DNA from: Anaerolineae bacterium
GTDB taxonomy: Bacteria; Chloroflexota; Anaerolineae; Aggregatilineales; JAFGMM01
Direction: 5' to 3'
NCBI GenBank assembly: GCA_027494055.1
Contig: JAOSJO010000012.1
Coordinates: forward strand, 248,001-312,000
DNA: 64,000 bases
The notes under the pieces: generated by a model
Seen by the model: the letters and a program-made list of their open reading frames with translations, nothing else
Told to the model about the DNA's origin: nothing
Databases searched by the model: none
Translations under genes and position numbers: made by a program
In this document: in pieces, positions 39,340 to 48,957 of the stretch
How the letters are laid out: every line of letters begins with the position of its first letter
How positions within the stretch are numbered: the stretch's first letter is position 1

Positions 39340-40485
39340 GGCAGGCCTCCCACCGAGTCCAGGAGATTCTGTGACATGACGGAAACCGCCAGCCCGGCGA
39401 AGTTGTAGGCGAAGTGGCACAAGATCGCCGTCGTGGTGTTGAAGCGCTGGCGGAGCAGGCCAAGCACCACGGCGAGCGCGAGGATCACCAGGGTGGCCGG
39501 CGTCAGCGTGTATTGCAGGTGGATCACCGCGAACACAATAGACGTGATGCCGATGCCCAACACCGGCTGGAGCGCGCCCCGGAACGCAATCTCCTCGCTG
39601 ATCGCGGTCAGCGCCGCAATCACCAGGGCGCTTCCCATGTCCTGAACGCTGGCGTTCATCGCTTCGATGGCGCGCGTCTGCTCCGCGAAGGTCTCCTCAC
39701 CGACAAGCAGCAACCAGACGGCAATGGCAATGAACTGGAACATCAGCATCACCACGCCCGCGCCGACGCCGATGGCAACCTGCGCCCACGTAGGCCGGAC
39801 CAGCCCAAGCCGCCGCAGCGCCGCCGGCCACGCGCGCCGCTGCGGGAAGCCCACGCCGACCACCGCCACGGCGATAAAGAGCGCCGCCTGCATCGCCAGC
39901 GACCCGACCAGGGGCGACGAGTTGACCGCGTCCTCGAAGCTGCCGATCTCCTCGCCGAGGGCGGCCAGGTCGCCGCCGTAGAGGGCAAACTGCGCGCCCG
40001 TCATCCCGATCAGGTAGACGGCGAACACGAGCGCCACCATGTGCATGGCCGAGTCGGGGGTTGAACGCGGGCGAGAGAATCTGCGCGCGCGCGATGGCCT
40101 GCCGCACCTGGGGCACGAGCAGCGCAAACGCCGCCACCACCATGAGCAACGAGATCAGCATCACGCCGGTCGCCGCGCCCGCGCTTGGGACGACGCCCAG
40201 TCCCGCGTCGCCGCCAACGGCCTCCAGCAGGGCCGCCGGCGTCGAGGAGAGGATGAGGTACGAGACGCCGTTACACAGGAGCAGGACGTTCATCCCGGCC
40301 AGCAGCCAGGGCGTGACCTGGCGCGCCCACTTAGCGCGGAGGTCGTCGGGGTCGTACAGCACTTCATCGCCGCCCTCGGCTGCGCTGGTTGGGCGCGGCT
40401 TGCCCTGCCGGTCGGCGATGTTCGCCACCGCCATGATGCCCAGCAGGGCAACGGCGGCGACAATCAGAGTGAGAATCCCATCCAC
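39336..40485 (-). CDS. CPBP family intramembrane metalloprotease, frameshifted
   Basis: About 382 residues and eight or more helices. The Abi/CPBP signature is in the last third: AISEEIAFRGALQPVLG (EExxxR motif) followed by FAVIHLQY and CHFAYNFAG with the metal histidines. The N-terminal part has a helix, a charged loop and further helices. The frame changes in a run of five G on the plus strand (40056-40060); dropping one base gives AFNPDSAMHMVAL. It is translationally coupled to the exonuclease gene. Confidence 0.85.
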
Positions 40486-40553
40486 CAGGCGCTCTTTCGT
40501 TGCTCGAACGAACGTTCCAGATTATAGCAGGTCGCCGCCGGCGCGCGAAGCGG

Positions 40554-41166
40554 TCAGCCGTCGCACTTTTCCTGATGATAGCCGCGCTCTTCCGGCGGGA
40601 TGTAGTAGCTGCACCCGGCCTCCTGGCCGTCGCTGGAACGCACGGTGATTGTATGGACGAGCGCCGACCCGTCCGCGCCGTACACCGCGAAGACCGGCCC
40701 CGGCTGGGTCTGGGCGTCGTGGAAATACGTGTAGTCTCCGTTGCCGCCCGACACATGCACTGTCGCCGTCCACGCGATGCGCCCCTGCTGGTCAACCGCA
40801 CGTCGGTCGGTGAACTCAATCAGCGTGATGTCGAGCGGGCCGGTGCTGGGGCCGGGCGTGGGCGTCTCGGTTTCGGGCGAGTTCGGTGGGCGGCAAGACG
40901 GTCGGCAGCGGAATCTGCGTCGGCGTCGGTTCGAGCGTCGCCGTGGGCGCGAACTGACCGCCCAACGGCGTCGCCGACGGCCCAGGCGTGGCGGTCGGCA
41001 GGACAAGCTCGGTGACGCCCGGAAGGGGCGAGCCGGGTATCAGGGTGACTGTGGGCGTGGGCGCCTGCTGGCTGATGAGATTGCAGCCCAAACACCCCGC
41101 CAGCAATGCAGCAAGCACAAATCCGCGTCGGACTATGGCGACCACAACGGACAATCCGTACACCAC
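40554..41166 (-). CDS. Lipoprotein 3 of a paralogous triplet, frameshifted
   Basis: Lipoprotein signal FVLAALLAGCLGC, a TPT-rich linker, and a C-terminal module of about 90 residues: PLDITLIEFTDRRAVDQQ, VHVSGGNGDYTYFHDAQTQ, TITVRSSDGQEAGC. The frame shifts near 40880-40890. The module is related to those of the two upstream proteins (GGxGxYxYxxDxQ and the xVxSSDGQ stretch) but ends differently, with CSYYIPPEERGYHQEKC. Start taken at GTG 41166, inside the end of the preceding gene. Confidence 0.65.
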
Positions 41167-41957
41167 ATCGGTGTGGGGCAGAAGGCGTTGAAGCCAATCG
41201 GCTGGCTGACCGACTGGCCGTCGCTACTGTCAACGCGGATCGTCGTCGCAACAACGCCGGCGCACCGTGTCCAGGCCAGGACGAACTGGTTGCTGGAAAG
41301 CTGCTGGCCGTCGCGATAGTACGTGTACGCGCCGCTGCCGCCGCGCGCGCTGATGGAAATCAGGTGGTAGGCGTTGGTCTCATCAATGGTAGGCACGCCC
41401 ACGATGGTCCAACTGAACTCCAGCGGGCCGCCCGCCGCGCCGCCGCCGGGCGCTTGCGTGGCGGGGGGCTGGCTGCCGCCGGTCGGGGGCGGCGGCGCAA
41501 GCACCACCGGGAGGTCAGCCGCGCTGATGTTGAGCGTGATGAGTTCGCCGTAAATCCACGCCAGGACGCCGGAGGCGGTTTGCACGCGGAACCAGCTCGC
41601 GCTCTCGCTGCGGCCCAGCACGGACAGCGCCTCGCCTGGGCCAACGGTCCCGACGATGCCGTAGTTCGTGCCGGGGCCTTCGCGCAGGTTGACGTCCGAC
41701 GTGGCGTTGACCACCGCATCGGCCTGGCCGCCCGCGCCGGGGGCGGGGAGAGTCAACGTGGGCGTGGCAGCGACGGCCGGCGGCGGCAGGGTTGCGGTGA
41801 CGATGGCCGGTGGCGGGGGGAGGGTGGGCGTGGCAGTGGCCCCGCCAATGCGCAGCACGTTCAGGAACGAGAGCGGGCTATCCCGGCCCACACAGCCGCT
41901 CACGAGCGCCAACACCACGACCAGCGCGACCAGCAATAACCAGCGACCTCTAAACAT
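41133..41957 (-). CDS. Lipoprotein 2 of the triplet, with SH3b domain
   Basis: Start at ATG 41957 with GGAGG upstream. Lipoprotein signal LLLVALVVVLALVSGC, proline linker, then a bacterial SH3 domain (SDVNLREGPGTNYGIVGTVG ... RVQTASGVLAWIYGEL) that usually binds peptidoglycan, then a C-terminal module ARGGSGAYTYYRDGQQLSS, RVDSSDGQSVSQPIGF, NAFCPTPMWCTDCPLW. Four cysteines near the end probably form disulfides outside the cell. Confidence 0.75.
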   Translation of the reverse strand: MFRGRWLLLVALVVVLALVSGCVGRDSPLSFLNVLRIGGATATPTLPPPPAIVTATLPPPAVAATPTLTLPAPGAGGQADAVVNATSDVNLREGPGTNYGIVGTVGPGEALSVLGRSESASWFRVQTASGVLAWIYGELITLNISAADLPVVLAPPPPTGGSQPPATQAPGGGAAGGPLEFSWTIVGVPTIDETNAYHLISISARGGSGAYTYYRDGQQLSSNQFVLAWTRCAGVVATTIRVDSSDGQSVSQPIGFNAFCPTPMWCTDCPLWSP

Positions 41958-41974
41958 GCGCAGCCCTCCCAGGA

Positions 41975-42637
41975 CTAAGGCACCCACTCGTGACAGTCTG
42001 TGGCTTCGGGGTTGCATCCAAACGGCGTCGGGCAGAAGGCGTTGAACCCCACCGGCAGGTCAATTGCGTTGCCCGCCGTGTCCTCAATGCGCGCGCTGTG
42101 GGCGACGAAGCCGGCGCATGACGGCGTGGTGAGCATGTGCGTCGGCCCGCTCAGCTCCTGACCGTCGAAGAAGTAGCGGTAGACCCCGGACCCACCCTTC
42201 GCCGTGAGATAGATCGTGTGGGTCGCGCGGTCCTCTTCCACGTCCAGGCTCGGCAGGCCCTCGATGTGCCACCAGCCGGTGAACGCCTGCCCGGCGCTGG
42301 GATCGACCGGGGGCGAGGTGGGCTGCTGTGGTTGCGCGGGCGCGGCGGGTTGCTGCTGGGCCGGCGCGGGCGCCGGCGGCGCAGTCGGTTGCGGCGTGTC
42401 GCTGGGTTCGGGCGTGTCGGACGGTTCCGGCGTATCGGTGGCGGGGGCGGGAGTGGCCGTCGGCGTGCGCGATGGCGTGGGTGTGGCGGGTACGAGCGTT
42501 GGCACGCGCGTGCTGTAGACTGTGCCCAATGTGGGGACGGAATCCTCTTGCGCCTCTGGCGCTTCGGACAGGTTGCAGGCGAGCAGCGCCAGCATCATGA
42601 ACAGCGCCACCCCGCCAATGCCGATGACTCGTTTCAC
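41975..42637 (-). CDS. Lipoprotein 1 of the triplet
   Basis: 220 residues. Signal MKRVIGIGGVALFMMLALLAC with lipobox LLAC, a long T/P/S/Q/A linker, and the C-terminal module TAKGGSGVYRYFFDGQELSG, ARIEDTAGNAIDLPVGF, NAFCPTPFGCNPEATDC. Spacing to lipoprotein 2 is 17 bases, so the three genes form an operon. The shared end GFNAFCPTP in lipoproteins 1 and 2 is a distinctive marker. Function unknown; outer-face anchoring is inferred. Confidence 0.78.
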   Translation of the reverse strand: MKRVIGIGGVALFMMLALLACNLSEAPEAQEDSVPTLGTVYSTRVPTLVPATPTPSRTPTATPAPATDTPEPSDTPEPSDTPQPTAPPAPAPAQQQPAAPAQPQQPTSPPVDPSAGQAFTGWWHIEGLPSLDVEEDRATHTIYLTAKGGSGVYRYFFDGQELSGPTHMLTTPSCAGFVAHSARIEDTAGNAIDLPVGFNAFCPTPFGCNPEATDCHEWVP

Positions 42638-42843
42638 CTTAACACCTTAACATATAACTCGTGAAGGCAGGTACACGCGCCCATTATAGCCCACAAGAGG
42701 CAAATCGCCAGACCGCCCGCAACGCCGGCTGCGATGCAACTGGACAAGCCCAAGGCTCCTGGCTATAATGCGGCGGCTTACACTGAAGGATGCGTCGCGT
42801 GCAGGTTGGGTGATTTGGGTAGGGGATACTGCGGTAAACGACG

Positions 42844-44103
42844 GTGAGAGATCGCACGCTGAACAACGTCACGGTACGTCGCGGCACGTCACGGCGGCGC
42901 AACACAACCCTCATCCTGGTGCTGTTCATGCTGGGGGCGTGCCTGCTCGTGGGCGGCCTGGTCGGCGGCGTGCTTCTGGGCGTCGCGACGGGCAACAACG
43001 AGCTGCGCGGCACCGATGTCGCGCGGGTGCGCGGCGAGACTGACCTGCAATACCAGCAGGCGCTGGCCGACATGGACGCGGGCAACCTCGCCCTCGCCCG
43101 CGAGCGCCTCTGGACGGTCATCAACCTCAACCCGGTGTACCCCGGCGCGCGTGAAGCCTTCGACCGCGTGACCTGGCTGCTCCAGAACCCGCCCCACCCC
43201 GACGCCAACGCCGACCGCGCTGCCGACCCTCGCACCGAGCGCCATCCCGCCCACGCCGGCGCTGGACCCGGACGCGGTGTTTGCGCAGGCGATGGAGGCC
43301 AACGGGCGCAGGACTGGGAGGCGACGGTTAAACTGCTGGACGCGCTCGCCGGTGCAGCGCCCGATTACCGCACCGAAGACGTAAACGAGGTGCGCTTCAA
43401 TGCCCTGGTGCAGCTGGGCATCCAGCGCCTGAACGACGACCGGCTTGAGGAGGGCATCATCCTGCTCGACCGGGCCGCGCTCTACGGCCCGCTGCCGCCC
43501 CTTGCTGAGTCCGGGCGCGCGCTCGCCGCCGACTATCTGGAGGCGCTGAGCTACTGGGGCGCGGACTGGGAGGCGGCGATTGACGCACTGACCGCGCTCT
43601 ACGTCTCGGTACCGGAGTACCGCGACGTGCAGCGGCGGCTGTTCCAGGCCTACGCCGGGTATGGCGACGCCCTGGTCGCCATCGGCGACTACTGCCCCGC
43701 AGTGCCGCAGTATGCGGCGGCGCTTGGCGTGATCTACGACGGCGAGGTAGAGGGGAAGCGCGCGAACGCCCAGACCCGCTGCGCCAATGCCACCCCGATC
43801 CCGCCGCCCACCGTGCAGCCCACCATCGTCCCCGGCGCGCTTGGCGTGACGGTGTACAACCAGGCAAACCTGCGCCAGGGTCCTTCGCAGGACTTCGCCG
43901 TGCTCGAAACCCTAGGCCCCGGCGCGACCCTCTCGGCCACGGGGCGCAGCGCGGCGGGCGACTGGCTGTTTGTCATCACGCCTTCGGGCGCGCAGGGGTG
44001 GGTCTTCGTCGAAGTCGTCAACACCGCACTGGTTGACGTGTCCACGCTGCCCGTCGTGAATACGCAAGGCGCCCCGCCGCCCGCGCCGGACGCCAGCCCG
44101 TGA
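42844..44103 (+). CDS. Membrane TPR protein with C-terminal SH3b domain, compensating frameshifts
   Basis: 419 codons from a GTG at 42844. Helix TTLILVLFMLGACLLVGGLV, then TPR-like repeats (QYQQALADMDAGNLALARERL; WEATVKLLDALAGAAPDY; YGDALVAIGDYCPAVPQYAAAL) and an SH3 domain (VYNQANLRQGPSQDFAVLET ... SGAQGWVFVEVV). Between about 43190 and 43310 the listed frame gives a nonsense linker; the neighbouring frame reads a TPTPT linker and DPDAVFAQAMEANGR, so two compensating single-base errors lie at the ends of that stretch. Possibly a cell-wall sensor. Confidence 0.78.
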   Translation: MRDRTLNNVTVRRGTSRRRNTTLILVLFMLGACLLVGGLVGGVLLGVATGNNELRGTDVARVRGETDLQYQQALADMDAGNLALARERLWTVINLNPVYPGAREAFDRVTWLLQNPPHPDANADRAADPRTERHPAHAGAGPGRGVCAGDGGQRAQDWEATVKLLDALAGAAPDYRTEDVNEVRFNALVQLGIQRLNDDRLEEGIILLDRAALYGPLPPLAESGRALAADYLEALSYWGADWEAAIDALTALYVSVPEYRDVQRRLFQAYAGYGDALVAIGDYCPAVPQYAAALGVIYDGEVEGKRANAQTRCANATPIPPPTVQPTIVPGALGVTVYNQANLRQGPSQDFAVLETLGPGATLSATGRSAAGDWLFVITPSGAQGWVFVEVVNTALVDVSTLPVVNTQGAPPPAPDASP

Positions 44104-44246
44104 GGCGCGGCGCGCTGCGCCCTGCGGCCCACCCCAACCCAGAATCCTCATGTCTTGAGCGATTCCAGCGCCGCCGCGCGGCGGTTTCTGAAAATCTCGT
44201 CAAAACGGCGGCAAACCTGAAGCAAACCCTTGCAAATCCGACAGGA

Positions 44247-44275
44247 TTGACCTAAACTCAACACAGTGTGAATAT
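44247..44275 (+). promoter_or_regulatory. Candidate promoter of the TadA/CpaF ATPase gene
   Basis: TTGACC (44247-44252), 17-base spacer, GAATAT (44270-44275). The -10 match is weak. It would leave a leader of about 20 bases. Confidence 0.4.
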
Positions 44276-44302
44276 CCTCAAGCTGTGGTGGAGGTGTGGG
44301 TA

Positions 44303-45793
44303 ATGGGGTCGTTCCTTTCCCGTCGGCTACAAGAAAGCAAAGAGACTTCCGGCGACAGTCCAGATACCGGGTTCTCCGTCCAGAGCCTGCGCGCCATCGC
44401 GGCTGACACGCTGCATGAGGCATCGGCGGCCCCGGAGCCAGACCCGGAAAGGCAGGCTGAGGAACGTCCCGCGCAGAAGGGCAGCATCCCGCCCAAACGA
44501 CGCACCACACCCAAAGTCGCTCAGTTGCGCAAGCAGCTCCGCGCGCGCGTCCTTGCGACGCCGGACGAGGCCGACCGGTGGACGCGCAACCCGGAACATG
44601 AGCGCGTGGTCGAAGAGCGGCTCAAGGTGCTGCTCCAGCGCAACAGCATCGAGATCAGCGACGCGGAATACCGCGAGCTGCGCGAGTGCATCTACAACGA
44701 TGTGCTGGGCCTTGGCGCCATCGAGCCGCTGGTGCACAACACGAACATCTCGGAAATCATGGTCAACGGCCCGGACCTGATCTATGCCGAGCACAAAGGC
44801 AGGCTCCAGGAAACCGAGTATGTTTTCGACGACGAGGACCACATCCAGTGGACGGCGCAGCGCATCATCCGGCCTCTGGGGCGCGCGTTGAACCGCGAGA
44901 ACCTGATGGTCGATGCCCGCCTGCCGGATGGCTCGCGCGTGCATGTCATCATGCCGCCTTCGGCGCTGTGCGGCACGACAATCACGATCCGCAAGTTCCC
45001 CGAAAAGCCGCTGACCGTCGAAGACCTGATTCGCTTCGGCTCGTTTACCAATGAGGTCGCTGACTTCCTCGAAGCGTGCGTGGTCTCGCGGCTCAACATC
45101 GTGGTCTCCGGCGGCACCGGTTCCGGCAAGACGACGCTGCTCAACGTTCTGTCGTCGTTCATCCCCGACAAAGAACGGATCATCACCGTCGAGGACTCGG
45201 CGGAGCTGCAACTGAAACAGCGCCACGTCGTCAGCCTGGAGACCGCGCCCAGCACCAGCGCCGGCAAGGGCAGACTCGAAATCCGCGACCTGGTGAAGGG
45301 CTGCCTGCGCATGAGGCCAGACCGCATCGTGGTCGGCGAGTGCCGCTCCGGCGAGGCGCTCGACATGCTCCAGGCGATGAACACCGGGCACGACGGCTCG
45401 CTGACCACCGTGCACGCGAACTCCCCGCGCGACTGCATCGCCCGGCTGGAGACGCTGGCGCTGATGGCGGGGATGGATCTGCCGGTGCTGGTGATCCGCA
45501 AGCAGATTGCCTCCGCCGTGCACCTCATCATCCAGCAGGCGCGCCTCAACGACGGCTCGCGCAAGGTCACCTACATCACCGAGATCCAGGGGATGGAAGG
45601 CGAATCTGTGACGCAGCAAGACCTCTTCGTCTACCGCACGCCCGGCCAGACCAGCCCCGGCGCGTCGCACGCGGGCGGCGGCACCCTGGAACCGACCGGT
45701 TTCAGGCCCAAGTTCATGGACGTGTTTGAGCAGCACGGCTTCAAGCTCGGCGCGAAGATTTTCGGCCTCGGCAAGAAGAGCTTCACTGACTGA
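44303..45793 (+). CDS. cpaF: TadA/CpaF-type secretion ATPase (orphan)
   Basis: 496 residues from ATG 44303 with GGAGGT upstream. The family order is clear: N-terminal helical domain (ECIYNDVLGLGAIEPLV, SEIMVNGPDLIYAE), Walker A VVSGGTGSGKTTLLNVLSS, the Asp box ITVEDSAELQL, Walker B LRMRPDRIVVGECRSGEA, and the His box HDGSLTTVHANS. It powers assembly of Flp/Tad pili or a related secretion system. The usual TadB and TadC membrane partners are absent downstream, where there is a repeat-rich gap and an insertion sequence. Confidence 0.92.
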   Translation: MGSFLSRRLQESKETSGDSPDTGFSVQSLRAIAADTLHEASAAPEPDPERQAEERPAQKGSIPPKRRTTPKVAQLRKQLRARVLATPDEADRWTRNPEHERVVEERLKVLLQRNSIEISDAEYRELRECIYNDVLGLGAIEPLVHNTNISEIMVNGPDLIYAEHKGRLQETEYVFDDEDHIQWTAQRIIRPLGRALNRENLMVDARLPDGSRVHVIMPPSALCGTTITIRKFPEKPLTVEDLIRFGSFTNEVADFLEACVVSRLNIVVSGGTGSGKTTLLNVLSSFIPDKERIITVEDSAELQLKQRHVVSLETAPSTSAGKGRLEIRDLVKGCLRMRPDRIVVGECRSGEALDMLQAMNTGHDGSLTTVHANSPRDCIARLETLALMAGMDLPVLVIRKQIASAVHLIIQQARLNDGSRKVTYITEIQGMEGESVTQQDLFVYRTPGQTSPGASHAGGGTLEPTGFRPKFMDVFEQHGFKLGAKIFGLGKKSFTD

Positions 45794-45892
45794 CCGCCGG
45801 CCCCCTAGCCGCGCGCTTCAGCCGCGCCCCGGCGAAAGGGTGGGGCGGACTTATTCACGTTCTGATTCCCTCATCTGGGCACGAGGACATTT

Positions 45893-45926
45893 AACCACGG
45901 ATAACACGAATTACACGAAAAATTAG
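45893..45926. repeat. Dispersed-type repeat AACCACGGATAACACGAATT
   Basis: The sequence 'ccacggataacacgaattacacg' is of a kind often found scattered in intergenic DNA. A diverged inverted partner may be at 46230-46265 (TTATTTGTGGGTTCATT). The 548-base gap 45794-46341 contains only repeats of this sort; I see no gene in it. Confidence 0.5.
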
Positions 45927-46002
45927 AATAGTATTGAGAACCCGCGCACGTCAGTTCATTCCACTCTCTCTGAAGGTAGTGGCGACATGTTGACTGATAC
46001 CT

Positions 46003-46160
46003 CCCCCCCCCGCCGACCTTGCTCCGGCTCCCACGCTCCGCCGCGCTGCGCGCGGCTGGGGAGAGGGGGATCAGACGCCAGATAGGGCGGTTTCTGTTTC
46101 CCCACTCCCCACTTGTGGGGAGGGTGCGCCGAAGGCGCGGGGGTGGGGGGAGAAGGTGAG
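46003..46160. repeat. GC-rich intergenic repeat block with C9 run and palindrome
   Basis: A nine-C run (46003-46011) is followed by pyrimidine-rich sequence and CTCCCCAC-TT-GTGGGGAG (46105-46122), then a G-rich mirror stretch to about 46160. This resembles the dispersed 'ctccccac...gtggggag' repeats common in Chloroflexota and cyanobacteria. No coding potential seen. Confidence 0.55.
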
Positions 46161-47328
46161 TAACCACAATCGCGCCATCAGTCAAAGGTTCACCACTACC
46201 TCTCTGAAGGACGGGTCTCATCTCTTTCCTGATTTTGTATTATTCATGTTATTTGTGGGTTCATTCTACTCTGCTTAACCAATCACGGAGTCCTTCTTCT
46301 CAAGAAGAAGTGACAGCCGGTCGGCACCCGGTGCCCGTTATGGGGTGCGAGCAAAAGTTGACAGGGAAAAGGTAGACAAAAAGCCTCAAGCGTGGTAGGG
46401 AAGAAGCTGACCAGCAAATTCCACACCACGCGAGAGGTAGACATGGATTTTATCACATACCTGCAAGAGCGCCTGCTGCGAGCTGCCCGAGGTCGTCAAG
46501 GCGTATCCAGGCGACCTGGATGCCGAGGACTTGTCCGGGATGGAAACCGCCGTGCGACAGATGGTCCATGAGTTGGGCAACGCGGTGCTACAGGCGTGGC
46601 TGGAAGCGCAGGATGAGCCGTACCCGGCGGACACGCAGCCATGCGCCTGCGGAGAGGTCGCCAACTACGTGCGCAAGCGGCGCGGGATGACGCTCACCCT
46701 GCACGGGCGGGTGTACTACCGGCGGGCGTATTACGTGTGCCCGCACTGCGGCGGCGGGCACTACCCGCTGGACGCGCGCTTAGGGATCACGCCAGGACAG
46801 ATGAGCGCGGCAGTGGTCAAGCTGGCGGCGCTGGTGGGGGTGCAGGACGCCTTCGGGACCAGCAGCGATTTGCTGGCGCAAACGACCTTGCTGGACCTGA
46901 GTCCGAACAGCATCCGCAAGGCATGTCAGCAGGTGGGGAAGCGGTGATGGCGACCGAAGCCGCGCAGCTTGCGCACAGTCAGGACCTGGAGGCGCAGCAG
47001 GCGCACAAGCGCGCCACCGACAAGCCGAAACGCCTGTACGGTTCGGTCGATGGCTTTCTCGCCCCCTTCGCCGATGGCTGGCACGAGATGAAAGCGGGCG
47101 TGTGGTGGACGCTGGATGCGCACGCGCGGGTGCGCTTGCGCCGGTATTACGTGGACACCGCCCATGCGGAAGCCTTCGCGGACCTGGTGTGGGCGACCGG
47201 GTTTGCGCTGCACGCCGACCAGGCGGAAGAACTGATCTTCATTGCCGATGGCGCGGCGTGGATCTGGCGCATCGTGCAGCAGCACTTCCCCGCGCGGTCC
47301 AGATCGTGGATTGGTATCATGCCTGCAC

Positions 47329-48463
47329 TTATGGATAAACCAATCAGAAAACGCCTAATCCCAGAGGGGTGAAAGCATCCATGAAGTTGGTCGAAAACAG
47401 GGTCTCATTCAAGTAGGTCTCAGAAATCATCAATCAAGGGCTGAAACTGACGGTAGGTGTGGTTGTGGCTGATGGCGTCCCGTGCTCGCGCCCACACATG
47501 TTCTTGAGGGTTCAAGTCGGGACAAGCAGGGGGAAGTGCATGACGTGCAAGCGGTCGGTTTCGGCAATCAGGGTGCTGACCTCGCCATAGTGCCAGGGCG
47601 CACGGTCCAGTAGCAGGAAGATGGGTTGTGGATAGAGCATCAGCACCTGCATCAGGAAGTTGGCAGTGAGCGCACTGGTCGCCTCGGGTGCGGGCAGCGC
47701 AATCTCGCGGCCGGTGCACAGGTTCAGAGCCCCATAGAAATGCACATGGTCGCGCTGCGGATGACGGCGACAATCGGCGTCTGGCCGACGGGTGCCCAGA
47801 CGCGGGTCAACGTGGCCTGGAAGTAGAGGCTCATCTCGTCCAACGCCAGCACCACGCCATCGGGGTGGTCTTGCAGAAAGTCGGTCACTTTTTTCCAACT
47901 CGGCTTCGAAATCGGCGATGGTCTGCGCGTCCGGCCGCGAGCGATAGACCTGTTCGGAGTGTTGGTAGCTCAAGCCACATTCATGCAGCAAGTTGCGATA
48001 CGACTGGGGGCTGCGGTAGACCACGTCGTACCAGGCTTCCACTACAATCTGCATATCGCTGGCCGTCCAGAACGCGCCCCGGCTGACCCGCAACTCGGTG
48101 CGATCACCTCATCGGGCCGGTATGCCTGGACCCGCTGCTTCAAGTCCGCCCGTTGCACGCGGCTCCAACTTCAGCGCATTCTCCCCTTGCCACTGCGATT
48201 TCAGCCTCCAGGCCGTGCTGGCCGTACTTCTGGGCCCAGACCCGGATACGCCGGTCGTCGCAGTGCACCAACCGCGTGATTTCTGGTGTAGGCACCCCGC
48301 TCCCGTAGAGCCGCACGGCTTGCAGGCGTCTCAGTTCGTAGGCATCGCGCGTTTGCCGTTCGGCTTGCGCAATGGCCCTGATTTCTTCGTCCGTGAGTTG
48401 AAATTGTCGTTTCGCCATGCGCCCGATTATACTTCAGGCCTCTCTGTTTTGGCCTATCCATTA
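47329..48463 (-). mobile_element. IS630-type insertion sequence nested in the ISKra4 transposase
   Basis: The element spans 47332-48460 (1129 bp) with ends TGGATAAACCAATCAGA and, from the other side, TGGATAGGCCAAAACAGA. It is flanked by TTA on both sides (47329-47331 and 48461-48463), consistent with TA target duplication. Deleting the element plus one TTA restores the host frame as DWYHACTYLTAVAHAAFG, which proves the junctions. Confidence 0.92.
47420..48418 (-). pseudogene. IS630-family transposase, several frameshifts
   Basis: The N-terminal helix-turn-helix (MAKRQFQLTDEEIRAIAQAE, VPTPEITRLVHCDDRRIRVW) is in one frame, the middle (YRSPQSYRNLLHECGLSYQH) in another, then LALDEMSLYFQATL, LLLDRAPWHYGEV and CPDLNPQEHVW supply the D, D and E of the DDE triad in further frames. 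At least three shifts separate these parts, so it is either decayed or affected by the same sequence errors as host genes. Confidence 0.85.
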
Positions 48464-48957
48464 CCTGACGGCGGTCGCCCACGCCGCCTTTGGTGAAGAG
48501 ACGCCCGCAGCCCTTGCCTGGCGGGGAGCAGCAGCAAGCCCACCTGTGGGCGGGACGCTAGGCGCTGTCGCGCGCGCGTGCCGCGCCCTTGCCGACCGCG
48601 CCCCTGAAGCCGTCCACAGCGCGCGCGTCTACTTCGCCCACAATCGCATCCGCATGCGCTACGCCAGGTTCCGCGCCAGGAGGTTGAAGATTGGCTCTGG
48701 CACGATGGAGAGTGGCTGCAAACAGATCGGCCTGCAACGCCTCAAAATCGCGGGCGCCCGTTGGGCGAGGCGGGCGCGTGCAAAGGTGGCAAAGGCGCGC
48801 GCCGCGTTTCTCAGTGGCGACTGGCCTCAGCTTAGCCCCTCCTTCCCTTTGCCCCAAGCTGCCTGACAACTTTTGCCTGCACCCCCGTTATGTACGCAGG
48901 GGCACTAATGATATAATGGCGGTTGGGTCAGAGTCTGTCGTCTTTAGGAAACCGGGC

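Larger units (their letters stand above)
46443..48866 (+). pseudogene. ISKra4-family transposase, interrupted
   Basis: Starts MDFITYLQERLL at 46443 and, after shifts near 46485 and 46932, continues with the zinc-finger segment (CACGEVANYVRKRRG, YYVCPHCGGGHYPLDARLG), LYGSVDGFLAPF, and FIADGAAWIWRIVQQHFP, then AVQIVDWYHACTY before the nested element. The rest, LTAVAHAAFGEETPAALAWRG to RLKIGSGTMESGCKQ and the stop, resumes at 48464. The segments DGAAWIW, IVDWYHA and IGSGTMESGCKQ are typical of ISKra4 transposases. Broken, so presumably inactive. Confidence 0.88.
46336..48891 (+). mobile_element. ISKra4-type insertion sequence, split by an IS630-type element
   Basis: Terminal inverted repeats: GGGGTGCGAGCAAAAGTTGA starts at 46342 and the right end, read inward, is GGGGTGCAGGCAAAAGTTGT ending at 48885 (about 17 of 20 identical). 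The element is flanked by the direct repeat CGTTAT at 46336-46341 and 48886-48891, the target duplication. Without the nested insertion the element is about 1.41 kb. Its right end lies about 70 bases before the sensor kinase start, so it may have replaced or modified that gene's upstream region. Confidence 0.9.

Noticed and set aside
46003..46011. Nine-C run as a phase-variation tract
   Set aside because: It lies in intergenic repeats, not in or before a gene, and run lengths in this sequence are not reliable.
45794..46341. CRISPR-like array in the repeat-rich gap
   Set aside because: The repeats are palindromic and unequal, with no regular repeat-spacer pattern and no cas genes.
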